From: Xanthobacteraceae bacterium
GTDB taxonomy: Bacteria; Pseudomonadota; Alphaproteobacteria; Rhizobiales; Xanthobacteraceae
Assembly: GCA_028290465.1 (NCBI GenBank)
Contig: JAQGJU010000005.1
Span: 1-46,763, forward strand
Reading direction: 5' to 3'
Length of the DNA: 46,763 nucleotides
Part shown: piece by piece, positions 1 to 8,430 of the stretch
Position numbering within the stretch: the stretch's first letter is position 1
How the letters are laid out: each line of letters begins with the position of its first letter
Notes under the pieces: model-generated
The model's database searches: none
Told to the model about the DNA's origin: nothing
What the model saw: only the letters and a program-made list of their open reading frames with translations
Position numbers and translations under genes: made by a program

Positions 1-783
1 GAAATGTCGTGGACCAAAAAGAACGTGCACCCCGGCAAGATCGTTTCGACCTCGCAGGAAGTCGAAGTGCAGGTTCTCGAAGTCGATCCGGTCAAGCGCC
101 GCATTTCGCTCGGTCTCAAGCAGACCATGCGCAATCCGTGGGAAGTGTTCATCGAGAAGTATCCGTCCGGCACCGAGGTCGAGGGCGAGGTCAAGAATAA
201 GACCGAATTCGGTCTGTTCCTGGGTCTCGACGGCGACGTCGACGGCATGGTGCATCTGTCGGATCTGGACTGGAAGCGTCCGGGCGAGCAGGTCATCGAG
301 GAATACAAGAAGGGCGACCGGGTGAAGGCGCAGGTTCTCGACGTCGACGTCGAGAAGGAGCGCATCTCGCTCGGCATCAAGCAGCTCTCGGGTGATCCCT
401 TCGCGGGGACGGCCGAGCCGGGCGCGCCTGGCGACATCAAGAAGGGCTCGGTAGTGACCTGCGAAGTCACCGAGATGAAGGAAGGCGGTCTCGATGTGAA
501 CATCATCGGCACCGAATTCACCGCCTTCATCAAGCGGGCGGAAATCGCCCGCGAGCGTGCCGATCAGCGCCCCGAGCGCTTCTCGGTCGGCCAGAAGGTC
601 GATGCCCGCGTCACCCAGTTCGACCGCCGCACCCACAAGGTCGCGGTGTCGATCAAGGCGCTGGAAATGGCCGAAGAGAAGGAAGCGATCGCCCAGTACG
701 GCTCTTCCGACTCCGGAGCCACGCTCGGCGACATTCTCGGCACCGCGCTCAAGCAGCGCGCCACCACCGAGACCAAGGAGTAA
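1..783 (+). CDS. rpsA: 30S ribosomal protein S1, C-terminal part (5' end outside window)
   Basis: S1 binds mRNA on the 30S subunit and helps initiate translation of weakly structured or weak-SD messages. The reading frame is open from base 1, so the ATG at position 4 is internal (EMSWTKK continues from upstream). About 260 residues remain: the end of one S1 (OB-fold) repeat finishing at RRISLGLKQ, a complete repeat from about residue 45 to 130 (NPWEVF to ISLGIKQL), and a last, more divergent repeat from about 145 to 225 (KKGSVVTCEV to VAVSIKALE). The tail after it is acidic and typical of alphaproteobacterial S1. The position before sppA and ihfB is a common Rhizobiales order. A strong terminator follows 88 bases after the stop. 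Confidence 0.96.
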   Translation, partial: EMSWTKKNVHPGKIVSTSQEVEVQVLEVDPVKRRISLGLKQTMRNPWEVFIEKYPSGTEVEGEVKNKTEFGLFLGLDGDVDGMVHLSDLDWKRPGEQVIEEYKKGDRVKAQVLDVDVEKERISLGIKQLSGDPFAGTAEPGAPGDIKKGSVVTCEVTEMKEGGLDVNIIGTEFTAFIKRAEIARERADQRPERFSVGQKVDARVTQFDRRTHKVAVSIKALEMAEEKEAIAQYGSSDSGATLGDILGTALKQRATTETKE

Positions 784-870
784 GCCGAACGGCTTCGTCG
801 TCCGCCGTGCGCGGATGACTGAGCCTCGTTTGGTGGGTTGCGCGGTTGCGTTGCCCTTCTAAAGACGACA

Positions 871-900
871 AAAGGCCCCGGGGGCGTTCCCGGGGCCTTT
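871..900 (+). terminator. Rho-independent terminator of rpsA
   Basis: A perfect 12-bp stem, AAAGGCCCCGGG (871-882) and CCCGGGGCCTTT (889-900), encloses a 6-base loop and is followed by TCTTTTC. It lies 88 bases after the rpsA stop on the same strand and separates rpsA from sppA. Confidence 0.9.
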
Positions 901-1026
901 TCTTTTCGCAGGCGTTTGCTTTTCAGTAGCCATGCGGCCGGGCAGGTTCCGGCCAAATTGAAGCCGGGGCCGGCCTCGCCATTGACCGCAACCGCGGTCG
1001 GCGGCAGTGTCCTGCCTCGATTCAGG

Positions 1027-1116
1027 TAGAGCGCTTCCAGCAAAAGTGGATACCGGTTTTGCGTCCGGAAGCGCTCTAAGTGTCTAAGCAGACGCGTTTT
1101 CACTTGAAAACGCTTT
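1027..1116. repeat. Composite palindromic intergenic repeat, copy 1
   Basis: Left part: a perfect 12-bp inverted repeat TAGAGCGCTTCC (1027-1038) / GGAAGCGCTCTA (1067-1078) around a core containing GCAAAA...TTTTGC. Right part: GCGTTTTC (1094-1101) / GAAAACGC (1106-1113) with a 4-base loop. Related copies lie at 2587-2654 and 25027-25138. The 30-base core is identical to that of the third copy, while the outer arms differ in a compensated way. It resembles the interspersed palindromic elements of Rhizobiales (RIME/RPE type), although I cannot assign a named family. It ends immediately before the sppA ribosome-binding site (AGGAG, 1117-1121). Together with the terminator at 871 it fills the 345-base gap between rpsA and sppA. 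Confidence 0.85.
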
Positions 1117-1128
1117 AGGAGAGGCCCG

Positions 1129-2103
1129 ATGTCGCTCGATGCCGACACCATCGTCGATCGCCGCCGGATGCGGCGCAAACTGAGCTTCTGGCGCGTCGTC
1201 GCCGTCGCGGTGGCCGTTGTGGCGATCATCGCATCGGTCGGCATGATGTCGCGCAAAGGCGACGGCTTCGCGACCGACTACATCGCCCGCGTCACCATCA
1301 CCGGGCTGATCCGCAACAACACCGATCGCGTCGAGGCGCTGGAGCGTCTCGGCAAATCGAACGCCAAGGCGGTGGTCGTTCACATCGACAGCCCCGGCGG
1401 CACCACGGCGGGTTCCGAGCAGCTTTATCAATCGCTGGTGCGGCTGAAGGAACAGAAGCCGCTGGTCGTGGTGGTCGACGGTCTCGCGGCGTCCGGCGGC
1501 TATATCGCCGCGATGGCATCCGATCATATCGTCGCGCAAAGCTCGTCGCTGGTCGGTTCGATCGGCGTACTGATCCAGTTCCCGAATGTCGGCGATCTGC
1601 TCAAGACGCTCGGCGTCAAGGTCGAGGAAGTTAAATCGTCGCCCCTCAAGGCGGCGCCGAACGGCTTCGAGCCGACCAGCCCGGAAGCCCGGGCCGCGCT
1701 CGCGGCGCTGGTCAACGACTCCTATGCCTGGTTCCGGGACTTGGTGCGCGACCGCCGCAAGATGGACGAAACGCTGCTCGGTCAGGTGGCCGACGGCCGC
1801 GTATTCACCGGGCGCCAGAGCCTGCCGCTGCGGTTGATCGACGAGATCGGCGACGAGCGCACCGCGCTGGCGTATCTGGAACGCGAAAAGAAGATCGACG
1901 CGAAAACGCCGGTGCGCGACTATAAGCTGGACCCGCGTTTCAGCGAGTTTCCGTTCCTCCACGTCGCCATGGTGGCAGCGCTGGACGCCGCCGGCCTGAC
2001 GGCTGTGGCGCGCCGGCTGGACAGCTGGGGCACCGTGCAGGCCATCGAGCGGCTTAATCTTGACGGTCTACTGGCGCTTTGGCACCCTCCGGCCTCGCAA
2101 TAG
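1129..2103 (+). CDS. sppA: Signal peptide peptidase SppA (peptidase S49)
   Basis: Membrane serine protease that degrades signal peptides left after secretion. The 324 residues match the short, single-domain SppA form. A single N-terminal membrane anchor spans about residues 20-40 after an Arg-rich cytoplasmic start, so the catalytic domain faces the periplasm. The Ser/Lys dyad is visible: Ser122 in LAASGGYIAAM and Lys174 in SPLKAAP, 52 residues apart as in Bacillus SppA. The oxyanion motif HIDSPGGT (85-92) is present. The ATG at 1129 is supported by AGGAG at 1117-1121. The gene sits between rpsA and ihfB, an order often conserved in Rhizobiales. A repeat element abuts its ribosome-binding site, so transcription may start within or before that element. 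Confidence 0.93.
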   Translation: MSLDADTIVDRRRMRRKLSFWRVVAVAVAVVAIIASVGMMSRKGDGFATDYIARVTITGLIRNNTDRVEALERLGKSNAKAVVVHIDSPGGTTAGSEQLYQSLVRLKEQKPLVVVVDGLAASGGYIAAMASDHIVAQSSSLVGSIGVLIQFPNVGDLLKTLGVKVEEVKSSPLKAAPNGFEPTSPEARAALAALVNDSYAWFRDLVRDRRKMDETLLGQVADGRVFTGRQSLPLRLIDEIGDERTALAYLEREKKIDAKTPVRDYKLDPRFSEFPFLHVAMVAALDAAGLTAVARRLDSWGTVQAIERLNLDGLLALWHPPASQ

Positions 2104-2247
2104 AGCATTTCCCGACGAGGGGGCTCCGTTCGCCGCAGGAAATGCGACTATCTTACCTCGGTACGATGTGGCTAATCGGTTTGTGACGAATACGGGCAAG
2201 ATCGGGCTCTGGGCCCGGTCGAAGGATCGGAACGGGTGGCAACGAAG

Positions 2248-2541
2248 ATGATAAAATCCGAACTTGTGCAGCGTATTTCGACTCACAATCCTCATCTTTA
2301 TCAGCGCGACGTCGAGAACATCATCAACGCCATCCTGGGCGAGATCGTCTCGGCGCTGGCGCGCGGCGATCGGGTCGAGCTGCGCGGTTTCGGCGCCTTC
2401 TCGGTCAAGAACCGCCCGGCGCGCACCGGCCGCAACCCGCGCACCGGCGCCCATGTTTCGGTCGACCAGAAGTCAGTGCCGTTCTTCAAGACCGGCAAGG
2501 AAATGCGCGAGCGGCTCAATCGCTCGGAAGCGGAAGCCTGA
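2248..2541 (+). CDS. ihfB: Integration host factor beta subunit
   Basis: DNA-bending nucleoid protein that pairs with IhfA and bends DNA sharply at specific sites in recombination, replication and sigma-54 promoters. The HU/IHF fold is complete: the N-terminal helices ([10 protein letters not shown]...[11 protein letters not shown]), the beta-arm signature GRNPRTG with the intercalating Pro, and the C-terminal [15 protein letters not shown]. The start chosen here gives 97 residues beginning MIKSEL, as in other IhfB proteins. A GTG at 2236 would add four residues and has a better SD (AAGGA, 2222-2226), so the true start is uncertain. The 132-base gap after sppA should hold its promoter; it also contains an 8-bp inverted repeat, GCATTTCC (2105-2112) / GGAAATGC (2138-2145). 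Confidence 0.95.
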   Translation: MIKSELVQRISTHNPHLYQRDVENIINAILGEIVSALARGDRVELRGFGAFSVKNRPARTGRNPRTGAHVSVDQKSVPFFKTGKEMRERLNRSEAEA

Positions 2542-2586
2542 ACGGCTTTCCGTCTCCACGCATGAGCGGGAAGACGGAACCACAGC

Positions 2587-2654
2587 GCGCTCTAAGTGTT
2601 TAGACAGACGCGTTTTCTTAGCGTGAAGCGGATTCCACTTCACTTGAAAACGCT
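2587..2654. repeat. Composite palindromic intergenic repeat, copy 2
   Basis: This copy keeps only the end of the left palindrome (GCGCTCTAAGTGT) and the full right palindrome: GCGTTTTC (2610-2617) / GAAAACGC (2646-2653), with a nested stem GTGAAG (2623-2628) / CTTCAC (2638-2643). It fills most of the gap between ihfB and the LapA-domain gene. Copy 1 lacks the nested stem and copy 3 (25093-25136) has it with a compensated base change. Confidence 0.8.
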
Positions 2655-2673
2655 TTTGCACGATTGAACCCGC

Positions 2674-3060
2674 ATGATCCGCAAGTTCATCACCGCCGCG
2701 ATTCTGATCCCGCTCACGCTGGTCATCCTGGCGTTCGCGCTGGCGAACCGCGAGATCGTCACGGTATCGTTCGATCCGTTTGACGCCGCCAGTCCGGCCT
2801 TCGCGGTCAAGATGCCGCTGTTCATATTGATCTTCGTGCTGGTGATCCTGGGCGTGGTGATCGGCGGCATGGCGTCCTGGATGCGGCAAAGCAAATGGCG
2901 CCGCGCGGCGCGCCGGTTGGATTCCGATGTGCGCGATCTGCATGCCGAGAACGTCGCCTTGCGCCGCCGCTTGGCGGAGGCCGAGCCGTCAAGTGCTGTA
3001 CCGATAACCCATGCGCGAGCGGCGCCGCCGTCTTTGCGCCTGCGGCCACCGGCGGCTTAG
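2674..3060 (+). CDS. LapA-domain (DUF1049) inner-membrane protein
   Basis: Small membrane protein of the LapA/YciS family. In E. coli, LapA works with LapB in controlling LpxC turnover and lipopolysaccharide assembly; whether this protein does so is inference. It has 128 residues with two membrane segments, at about 5-25 and 47-67, joined by a short loop with the family pattern NREIVTVSFDPF. A basic stretch (KWRRAARRLDSD) and a short coiled coil (about 80-102, DLHAENVALRRRLAEAE) follow in the cytoplasm. The Ala/Pro-rich tail is not conserved in type. The gene follows ihfB, as in many Proteobacteria, which supports the assignment. No LapB neighbour is present here. Confidence 0.82.
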   Translation: MIRKFITAAILIPLTLVILAFALANREIVTVSFDPFDAASPAFAVKMPLFILIFVLVILGVVIGGMASWMRQSKWRRAARRLDSDVRDLHAENVALRRRLAEAEPSSAVPITHARAAPPSLRLRPPAA

Positions 3061-3078
3061 CCGATTGGGAGATCCACC

Positions 3079-4029
3079 GTGCGGATCGTCGGCGCCGAGG
3101 ACATTGCCCGCGCGCTGACCTACACGGCACTGATCGCGGCGTTGCGCGACGCCTTTCAGGCCGACATCACCGTACCGGTGCGGCATCACCACACAATTCC
3201 ACAGCCCGGCACTGATGCGACGCTGCTGTTGATGCCGGCCTGGACCAACGGTCCCGGGGAACGCTTTCTCGGCTGCAAGGCCGTCACCGTGTTTCCGGAC
3301 AATGTGACCAGCGGTCTGCCGTCGCTGTACGGCAGCTATCAGTTGATGTCGGGCGACACCGGCGCGCCGCTCGCCGTGATGGACGGCCGCGTGCTGACCG
3401 CGTGGCGCACGGCGGCCGCTTCCGCGTTGGCCACAAGCTTCCTGGCGCGGGCCGACGCCTCGCATCTGGTGATGATCGGCGCGGGCGCGCTGGCGCCGCA
3501 TCTTGTCCGCGCGCATGCCAGTGTGCGGCCGATCCGGCAGGTGACGTTGTGGAACCGGACGTTCGCGCGCGCCGAAGAGGTCGCCAAGATGCTGGCCGGC
3601 GACGGCTTCGAACTTACGGTGACGAAGGACCTCGAAGAAGCCGTGCGTGAAGCCGATATCGTGTCCTGCGCGACCCTGGCGACGGCTCCCTTGGTGCAGG
3701 GCGCATGGCTGAAGGACGGCGCGCATCTCGATCTGGTCGGAGGCTTCCGGCCGCATATGCGGGAAGCGGATGATACGGCCGTGACCCGGGCGCGGCTCTA
3801 TGTCGATGCCCGCGCCGCGCTACGCGAGGCCGGCGATCTGTCGGACCCGCTGGCGCGCGGTATCATCCGCGAACAGGACATTCAGGGCGACCTGTTCGAA
3901 CTGTGCCGCGGCACAGCTTCGGGCCGCGATACGCCTTCGGAGATCACGCTGTTCAAATCGGTCGGCAACGCCATCGAGGATTTGGCGGCCGCGATGCTGG
4001 TGTGGGGAACATTTGCGCCGCAAACGTAA
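3079..4029 (+). CDS. Ornithine cyclodeaminase/mu-crystallin family NAD(P)-dependent enzyme
   Basis: 316 residues with the OCD/mu-crystallin fold: an N-terminal substrate domain containing GCKAVTVFPDN (Lys of the active site), a central Rossmann segment VMIGAGALAPHLVRAHAS, and the closing family segment LFKSVGNAIEDLAAA. Members of this family include ornithine cyclodeaminase, pyrroline-2-carboxylate or ketimine reductase and alanine dehydrogenase, and the substrate cannot be read from the sequence. The start is GTG at 3079 with GGGAGA at 3067-3072. It begins only 18 bases after the LapA-domain gene and may be cotranscribed with it. It is not part of the usual rpsA-sppA-ihfB-trpFBA order, so it may be an insertion into that block. 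Confidence 0.85.
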   Translation: MRIVGAEDIARALTYTALIAALRDAFQADITVPVRHHHTIPQPGTDATLLLMPAWTNGPGERFLGCKAVTVFPDNVTSGLPSLYGSYQLMSGDTGAPLAVMDGRVLTAWRTAAASALATSFLARADASHLVMIGAGALAPHLVRAHASVRPIRQVTLWNRTFARAEEVAKMLAGDGFELTVTKDLEEAVREADIVSCATLATAPLVQGAWLKDGAHLDLVGGFRPHMREADDTAVTRARLYVDARAALREAGDLSDPLARGIIREQDIQGDLFELCRGTASGRDTPSEITLFKSVGNAIEDLAAAMLVWGTFAPQT

Positions 4030-4233
4030 GTGTTAAAATGGACGGCTAGGCAGGCCTGTTTGATAAATATTTAGCGAAATCTACATCGATTTTTCTCAAC
4101 CCTTCAATGTTAATAATATACATGTTTTTTACGGGATTATACTTACACGGCGGTAGGTTTCGCCCCAGTCCAGTTGTTAGATCGGATGCGCGGCATCGCA
4201 CGGCGCATCTGGTTCTGAACATCGAGGGCTTCC
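4030..4233. promoter_or_regulatory. AT-rich intergenic region upstream of the EAL gene
   Basis: Positions 4060-4145 are strikingly AT-rich for this genome (stretches such as TTGATAAATATTTAG and TTAATAATATACATG). No gene is seen. It probably contains the promoter of the EAL gene, but I cannot name the sigma factor or a regulator. Confidence 0.5.
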
Positions 4234-5439
4234 ATGATCCACGCAAATACCGACCCGATCCGGCCTTTCACCTTCGGTCAGCGCAAACTCGTGCCCAGCG
4301 CGTGCATTGCCGACGCCAGGCACCACATCCGCACATTCTTCAGTGAGGCCCTGGAGGAATTTGGTTTTATCACCGGTGAATGCGACAGCGCCGGGCAGGT
4401 GCATGCGCGGCTGCGCGACCGCGCGTTGGATTTGTTCGTGATTGGATTCTCGGCCGGTGGGCCGGGAGCCGCCGAGGTGATCCAGGCGCTCGCCGCCGCG
4501 TCATTTTCGGGCAAGGTGCTGCTGATCGGAAATTACTGCGCTCCGGCGCTCATGGCGGTGCACGAACTGGGCAATGAGCTCGGCCTGTCGATGTTACCGG
4601 CGCTCGGCTTTCCCTATTCCAATCGGGAACTGCGTGAGCGGATCGTGTCGTTGCTGCCCAAGGCACGGCCGCCGAGCCCGCCAGTCGATGTCGAGGAAGC
4701 GCTGCGCCAGGACTGGCTCGAAATGTGGTACCAGGCCAAGGTCGATGTGCGCACGCGTAAGCTTGCCGGCGCGGAAGCGCTGATCCGCATGCGCCACCCG
4801 ACCTGGGGCATCGTGCCGCCGGCCTATTTCATTCCGGCCGACGGCGATCCTCATTTCGCCGCCCTGTCGGAGTTTGTCATCGCCCGGGCGATCCAGGACT
4901 GGCACTATTTCGTCGCCGAGGGCGTTCCGCTCGAACTCGCGATCAATCTGCCGGTGCCGATCCTGCAGGACACCGAATTGGTCAAGCGCATGCGCCTGAT
5001 GCTGCCCGATCATCCGGCGTTTCATCGGCTCATTGTCGAGATCAACGGCACCGAAGTGCTGCGCGATTTGCCCCTCGCGCAGGAGATCGCCAAGCAGCTC
5101 CGCTTCTACAATATCGGCCTGTCGATCGACGATCTTGGCGCCGAATGGTCGTCGTTCGAAGGACTTCGGCATTTTCCGTTCATCGAGTTGAAGGTGGACC
5201 AAAAGTTCATCACCGGCTGCGCCGACGATCCGCTGAAACAGGCGGTGTGTCGCACCATCATCGATCTGGCCCGGCGGTTTGATACGCCCACGGTCGCCGA
5301 GGGTGTCGAAACCGAGGCCGACTTTGCCGCCGTGCGCGATCTCGGCTTCGATCTGGCGCAGGGCTTCCTGTTTGGCAAGGCGATGGAACCGAAGAAGTTC
5401 GCCCGCACCATGCTGCGGCCGCTGACGGTGCCGCATTAA
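4234..5439 (+). CDS. EAL-domain cyclic-di-GMP phosphodiesterase with degenerate N-terminal receiver
   Basis: 401 residues. Residues about 20-142 look like a response-regulator receiver fold, but the phosphoacceptor Asp position reads LFVIGFSAGG, so it is probably a pseudo-receiver. Residues about 155-395 form an EAL domain that hydrolyses c-di-GMP. The catalytic set is largely visible: E181-A-L183, N238 (AINLP), E269 (VEINGTE), D299-D300, K320 (LKVDQKF), E356 (AEGVET) and Q376 (AQGFLFGK). Loop 6, usually DDFGTG, reads DDLGAE, which may alter metal binding or dimer control. No GGDEF domain or membrane segment is present, so it is cytoplasmic. The ATG at 4234 has GAGGG at 4224-4228. The gene stands alone between an AT-rich gap and a hairpin. 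Confidence 0.85.
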   Translation: MIHANTDPIRPFTFGQRKLVPSACIADARHHIRTFFSEALEEFGFITGECDSAGQVHARLRDRALDLFVIGFSAGGPGAAEVIQALAAASFSGKVLLIGNYCAPALMAVHELGNELGLSMLPALGFPYSNRELRERIVSLLPKARPPSPPVDVEEALRQDWLEMWYQAKVDVRTRKLAGAEALIRMRHPTWGIVPPAYFIPADGDPHFAALSEFVIARAIQDWHYFVAEGVPLELAINLPVPILQDTELVKRMRLMLPDHPAFHRLIVEINGTEVLRDLPLAQEIAKQLRFYNIGLSIDDLGAEWSSFEGLRHFPFIELKVDQKFITGCADDPLKQAVCRTIIDLARRFDTPTVAEGVETEADFAAVRDLGFDLAQGFLFGKAMEPKKFARTMLRPLTVPH

Positions 5440-5445
5440 TCGGAG

Positions 5446-5476
5446 GAGCGTTTTCAGGCGAAGAAAACGCTCTTTT
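5446..5476 (+). terminator. Hairpin followed by a T-run after the EAL gene
   Basis: A 10-bp perfect stem, GAGCGTTTTC (5446-5455) / GAAAACGCTC (5463-5472), has a 7-base loop and is followed by TTTT. It begins 6 bases after the EAL stop codon. The GCGTTTTC/GAAAACGC core is the same as in the right half of the composite repeat, so a truncated repeat may have been co-opted as a terminator. Confidence 0.65.
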
Positions 5477-5555
5477 CCAAAGAATTAGCACGGTGGAAGG
5501 GTTTGGGTGGACCGGCTACGATGTGGCCCGCCTTCGCCCTCGATTGCATGGATCC

Positions 5556-6236
5556 ATGACCCTTCTCGTCAAAATCTGCGGCCTGTCGACCCCGGACACG
5601 CTCGACACGGCGCTCGATGCCGGCGCCGACATGGTCGGCTTTGTGTTCTTCGCGCCGTCGCCGCGCCATGTCGGCTCCGATCTCGCGCGGGATCTCGCGG
5701 CGCGCGTCGCGGGCCGGGCCCAGAAGGTCGCGCTGACGGTCGACGCCGACGACACGATGCTGGAACAGGTTGTCGAAGCGCTGGTGCCTGACATGCTGCA
5801 GTTCCATGGTCGTGAGACGCCGGAGCGCGTCAGGAGCGTGAAATCCCGGTTCGGCCTGCCGGTCATGAAGGCGATCCCGATCGAGGCCGAAGCCGATCTG
5901 GCGGCGATCGACCGCTATGCGGGTGTCGCCGACCGGCTGCTGTTCGACGCCCGGCCGCCGCGTGACGCGACCCGGCCCGGCGGGCTCGGCAAGGCGTTCG
6001 ACTGGCACCTGCTGGAGCACCTTGACCTTGCGGTTCCGTTCATGCTTTCAGGCGGGCTCGATGCCGACAATCTGGCGCAGGCGCTGGCCATTACGCGCGC
6101 GCCGGGCGTCGATGTCTCGTCCGGGGTCGAGCGCGCCCCCGGCGTCAAGGATCCGGACAAGATCCGCGCCTTCATCCGCGCCGCGCGCGAGGCCGACCGG
6201 CGCCTGCGCGCGCAGAGAGTGACGAGTTCCGCATGA
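5556..6236 (+). CDS. trpF: Phosphoribosylanthranilate isomerase
   Basis: Converts phosphoribosylanthranilate to CdRP in tryptophan synthesis. TIM barrel with the general-base Cys in VKICGLS (Cys8), the general acid Asp in the DADDT region, and the phosphate-binding LSGGLDADN. Starting at the ATG at 5556 gives 226 residues, the usual length, and the N-terminus typical of rhizobial TrpF. A GTG at 5493 would add 21 residues that do not look like the family. The stop overlaps the trpB start (ATGA, 6233-6236), indicating translational coupling. Confidence 0.95.
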   Translation: MTLLVKICGLSTPDTLDTALDAGADMVGFVFFAPSPRHVGSDLARDLAARVAGRAQKVALTVDADDTMLEQVVEALVPDMLQFHGRETPERVRSVKSRFGLPVMKAIPIEAEADLAAIDRYAGVADRLLFDARPPRDATRPGGLGKAFDWHLLEHLDLAVPFMLSGGLDADNLAQALAITRAPGVDVSSGVERAPGVKDPDKIRAFIRAAREADRRLRAQRVTSSA

Positions 6237-7450
6237 CCGTCCAGCACCAGCTCAACTCGTATCGCACCGGGCCCGACGAGCGCGGCCATTTCGGACCCTA
6301 TGGCGGACGCTTTGTCGCCGAGACCCTGATGCCGCTCATTCTCGAGCTGGAGCAGGCCTATGCGGACGCCAAGGCCGATCCGGCCTTCAAGACCGAGATG
6401 GACGGCCATCTGAAGGACTTCGTTGGCCGGCCGTCACCGCTGTATTTCGCTGAGCGAACGACCGAACATTTTGGCGGCGCCAAGATTTTCTTCAAGCGCG
6501 AAGACCTCAACCACACCGGCGCGCACAAGGTAAATAATGTGCTCGGGCAGATCATGCTGGCGCGCCGCATGGGCAAGCGCCGCATCATCGCCGAGACCGG
6601 CGCCGGCATGCATGGCGTCGCGACCGCGACGCTGTGCGCGAAGTTCGGCCTCGAATGCATCGTCTATATGGGCGCGGTCGACGTCACCCGGCAGGAGCCG
6701 AACGTGCTGCGCATGAAGGCGCTCGGCGCCACGGTGCGGCCGGTCGAATCCGGCTCGAAGACGCTCAAGGATGCGATGAACGAAGCGCTGCGCGATTGGG
6801 TGACCAATGTGGCGGACACGTTCTACTGCATCGGCACAGTCGCCGGCCCGCATCCCTATCCGATGCTGGTGCGCGATTTCCAGTCGATCATCGGCATCGA
6901 GACCCGCGCGCAGATGCAGGCCGCTGAGGGCCGTCTGCCGGATTCGCTGATCGCCTGCATCGGCGGCGGCTCGAACGCGATGGGGCTGTTTCATCCGTTC
7001 CTCGACGACAAGGACGTCGCGATCTATGGCGTCGAGGCCGCCGGCCATGGCTTAACCTCGCTGCATGCGGCCTCGATCGCCGGCGGCCGTCCGGGCGTGC
7101 TGCACGGCAACCGCACGTATCTGCTGATGGACGCCGACGGCCAGATCAACGAGGCGCATTCGATCTCGGCCGGCCTCGACTATCCGGGCATCGGTCCGGA
7201 GCATGCCTGGCTGCATGACATCGGCCGGGTGAATTATCTGTCGGCGACCGACAATGAGGCGCTGGCCGCGTTCCAACTGTGCTGCCGCCTCGAAGGCATC
7301 ATCCCGGCGCTGGAGCCGGCACATGCGCTGGCGCGCGTCGCTGATCTGGCACCGACGCTGCCCAAGGATCACCTGATGGTGGTCAACATGTCCGGCCGCG
7401 GCGACAAGGATCTGGCCAGCGTCGCCGAGCATCTTAAGGGCAAGCTGTAA
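6233..7450 (+). CDS. trpB: Tryptophan synthase beta chain
   Basis: PLP enzyme that joins indole and serine to give tryptophan in the alpha2-beta2 complex. It has 405 residues. The Schiff-base lysine is K99 in GAHKVNN, and the PLP phosphate site is GGGSNAMG. The N-terminal [12 protein letters not shown] and the C-terminal SGRGDKD are family signatures. It overlaps trpF by 4 bases and shares one base with trpA (TAATG at 7448-7452), so trpF-B-A form a coupled unit. trpA and trpB are kept together here, while the other trp genes are not in the window. Confidence 0.98.
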   Translation: MTVQHQLNSYRTGPDERGHFGPYGGRFVAETLMPLILELEQAYADAKADPAFKTEMDGHLKDFVGRPSPLYFAERTTEHFGGAKIFFKREDLNHTGAHKVNNVLGQIMLARRMGKRRIIAETGAGMHGVATATLCAKFGLECIVYMGAVDVTRQEPNVLRMKALGATVRPVESGSKTLKDAMNEALRDWVTNVADTFYCIGTVAGPHPYPMLVRDFQSIIGIETRAQMQAAEGRLPDSLIACIGGGSNAMGLFHPFLDDKDVAIYGVEAAGHGLTSLHAASIAGGRPGVLHGNRTYLLMDADGQINEAHSISAGLDYPGIGPEHAWLHDIGRVNYLSATDNEALAAFQLCCRLEGIIPALEPAHALARVADLAPTLPKDHLMVVNMSGRGDKDLASVAEHLKGKL

Positions 7451-8289
7451 TGACCACCCGCATCGACAAACGCTTTGCCGCGCTGAAAGCCGAAGGCCGT
7501 CCCGCGCTGGTGACGTTCCTGATGGGCGGCGATCCGGACCACGAGACGTCGCTGGCGATCATCCGTGCGCTGCCCAAGGCGGGCGCCGATGTGATCGAAA
7601 TCGGCATGCCATTCACCGATCCGATGGCCGACGGTCCGGCCGTCCAGGCCGCCGGGCTGCGTGCGCTGGCGGCAGGCGCCACGCTGGTCAAGACGCTCGA
7701 TCTGATCCGCGCGTTTCGCACGACGGACGATACGACGCCGGTCGTGCTGATGGGCTATTACAATCCGATCTTCATCTATGGCGTCGAAAAATTTCTGCGC
7801 GATGCCGATGCGGCGGGTGTCGACGGATTGATCGTCGTCGATCTGCCGCCCGAGGAAGACGAAGAACTGTGCCTGCCGGCGCTGAAAGCCGGGCTGAATT
7901 TCATCCGTCTGGCGACGCCGACCACCGACGACAAGCGTCTGCCGGCGGTGCTCGCGAACACCTCCGGCTTCGTCTACTACGTGTCGATCACCGGCATCAC
8001 CGGCAGCGCCAAGCCCGATCCGGCGAAGGTCGGCGCTGCCGTGGCGCGGATCAAGCACCACACCGATCTGCCGGTCTGTGTCGGCTTCGGCGTGCGCACC
8101 GCCGAGGATGCGCGCGCCATCGCGTCCGGCGCCGATGGCGTCGTGGTCGGCTCAGCATTGATCGATATGGTTAAGAACAGCCTCGACGGCGCCGGAAAAG
8201 CCGGGCCTTCCACCGTGAAAGCCGTCACCGGGCTGGTGGCCGAACTCGCCTGCGGCGTTCGGGCGGCCAAGCGCGTCGCAGCCGAATAG
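7450..8289 (+). CDS. trpA: Tryptophan synthase alpha chain
   Basis: Cleaves indole-3-glycerol phosphate to indole and glyceraldehyde-3-phosphate and passes indole to TrpB through the tunnel. It has 279 residues and a TIM barrel. The catalytic Glu50 ([11 protein letters not shown]) and Asp61 (MADGP) correspond to Glu49/Asp60 of the enteric enzyme. The flexible loop and the phosphate-binding GFGVRTAED are present. The start ATG overlaps the trpB stop by one base. Confidence 0.97.
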   Translation: MTTRIDKRFAALKAEGRPALVTFLMGGDPDHETSLAIIRALPKAGADVIEIGMPFTDPMADGPAVQAAGLRALAAGATLVKTLDLIRAFRTTDDTTPVVLMGYYNPIFIYGVEKFLRDADAAGVDGLIVVDLPPEEDEELCLPALKAGLNFIRLATPTTDDKRLPAVLANTSGFVYYVSITGITGSAKPDPAKVGAAVARIKHHTDLPVCVGFGVRTAEDARAIASGADGVVVGSALIDMVKNSLDGAGKAGPSTVKAVTGLVAELACGVRAAKRVAAE

Positions 8290-8376
8290 GCTATAATCAT
8301 TCATTCGTCCGGGCCGGGCTCGGACCCGGCCGCTATCCGGCACACGACACCGTCATTACCGGATGGAGGCGTCGGC

Positions 8377-8398
8377 CGGAATTTGGCCGCAAATTCCG
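8377..8398. repeat. Small hairpin in the trpA-accD gap
   Basis: An 8-bp perfect stem, CGGAATTT (8377-8384) / AAATTCCG (8391-8398), with a 6-base loop lies in the 141-base gap between trpA and accD. There is no T-run, so it is not a classical terminator. It could be an mRNA structure upstream of accD or an operator. Confidence 0.45.
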
Positions 8399-8430
8399 CG
8401 CCAGACGAAGCTGTGTGAAGAGGGTGCGTT

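Noticed and set aside
5493-5555. Upstream GTG extension of trpF
   Set aside because: It would add 21 residues not seen in the family; the ATG at 5556 gives the normal length and N-terminus.
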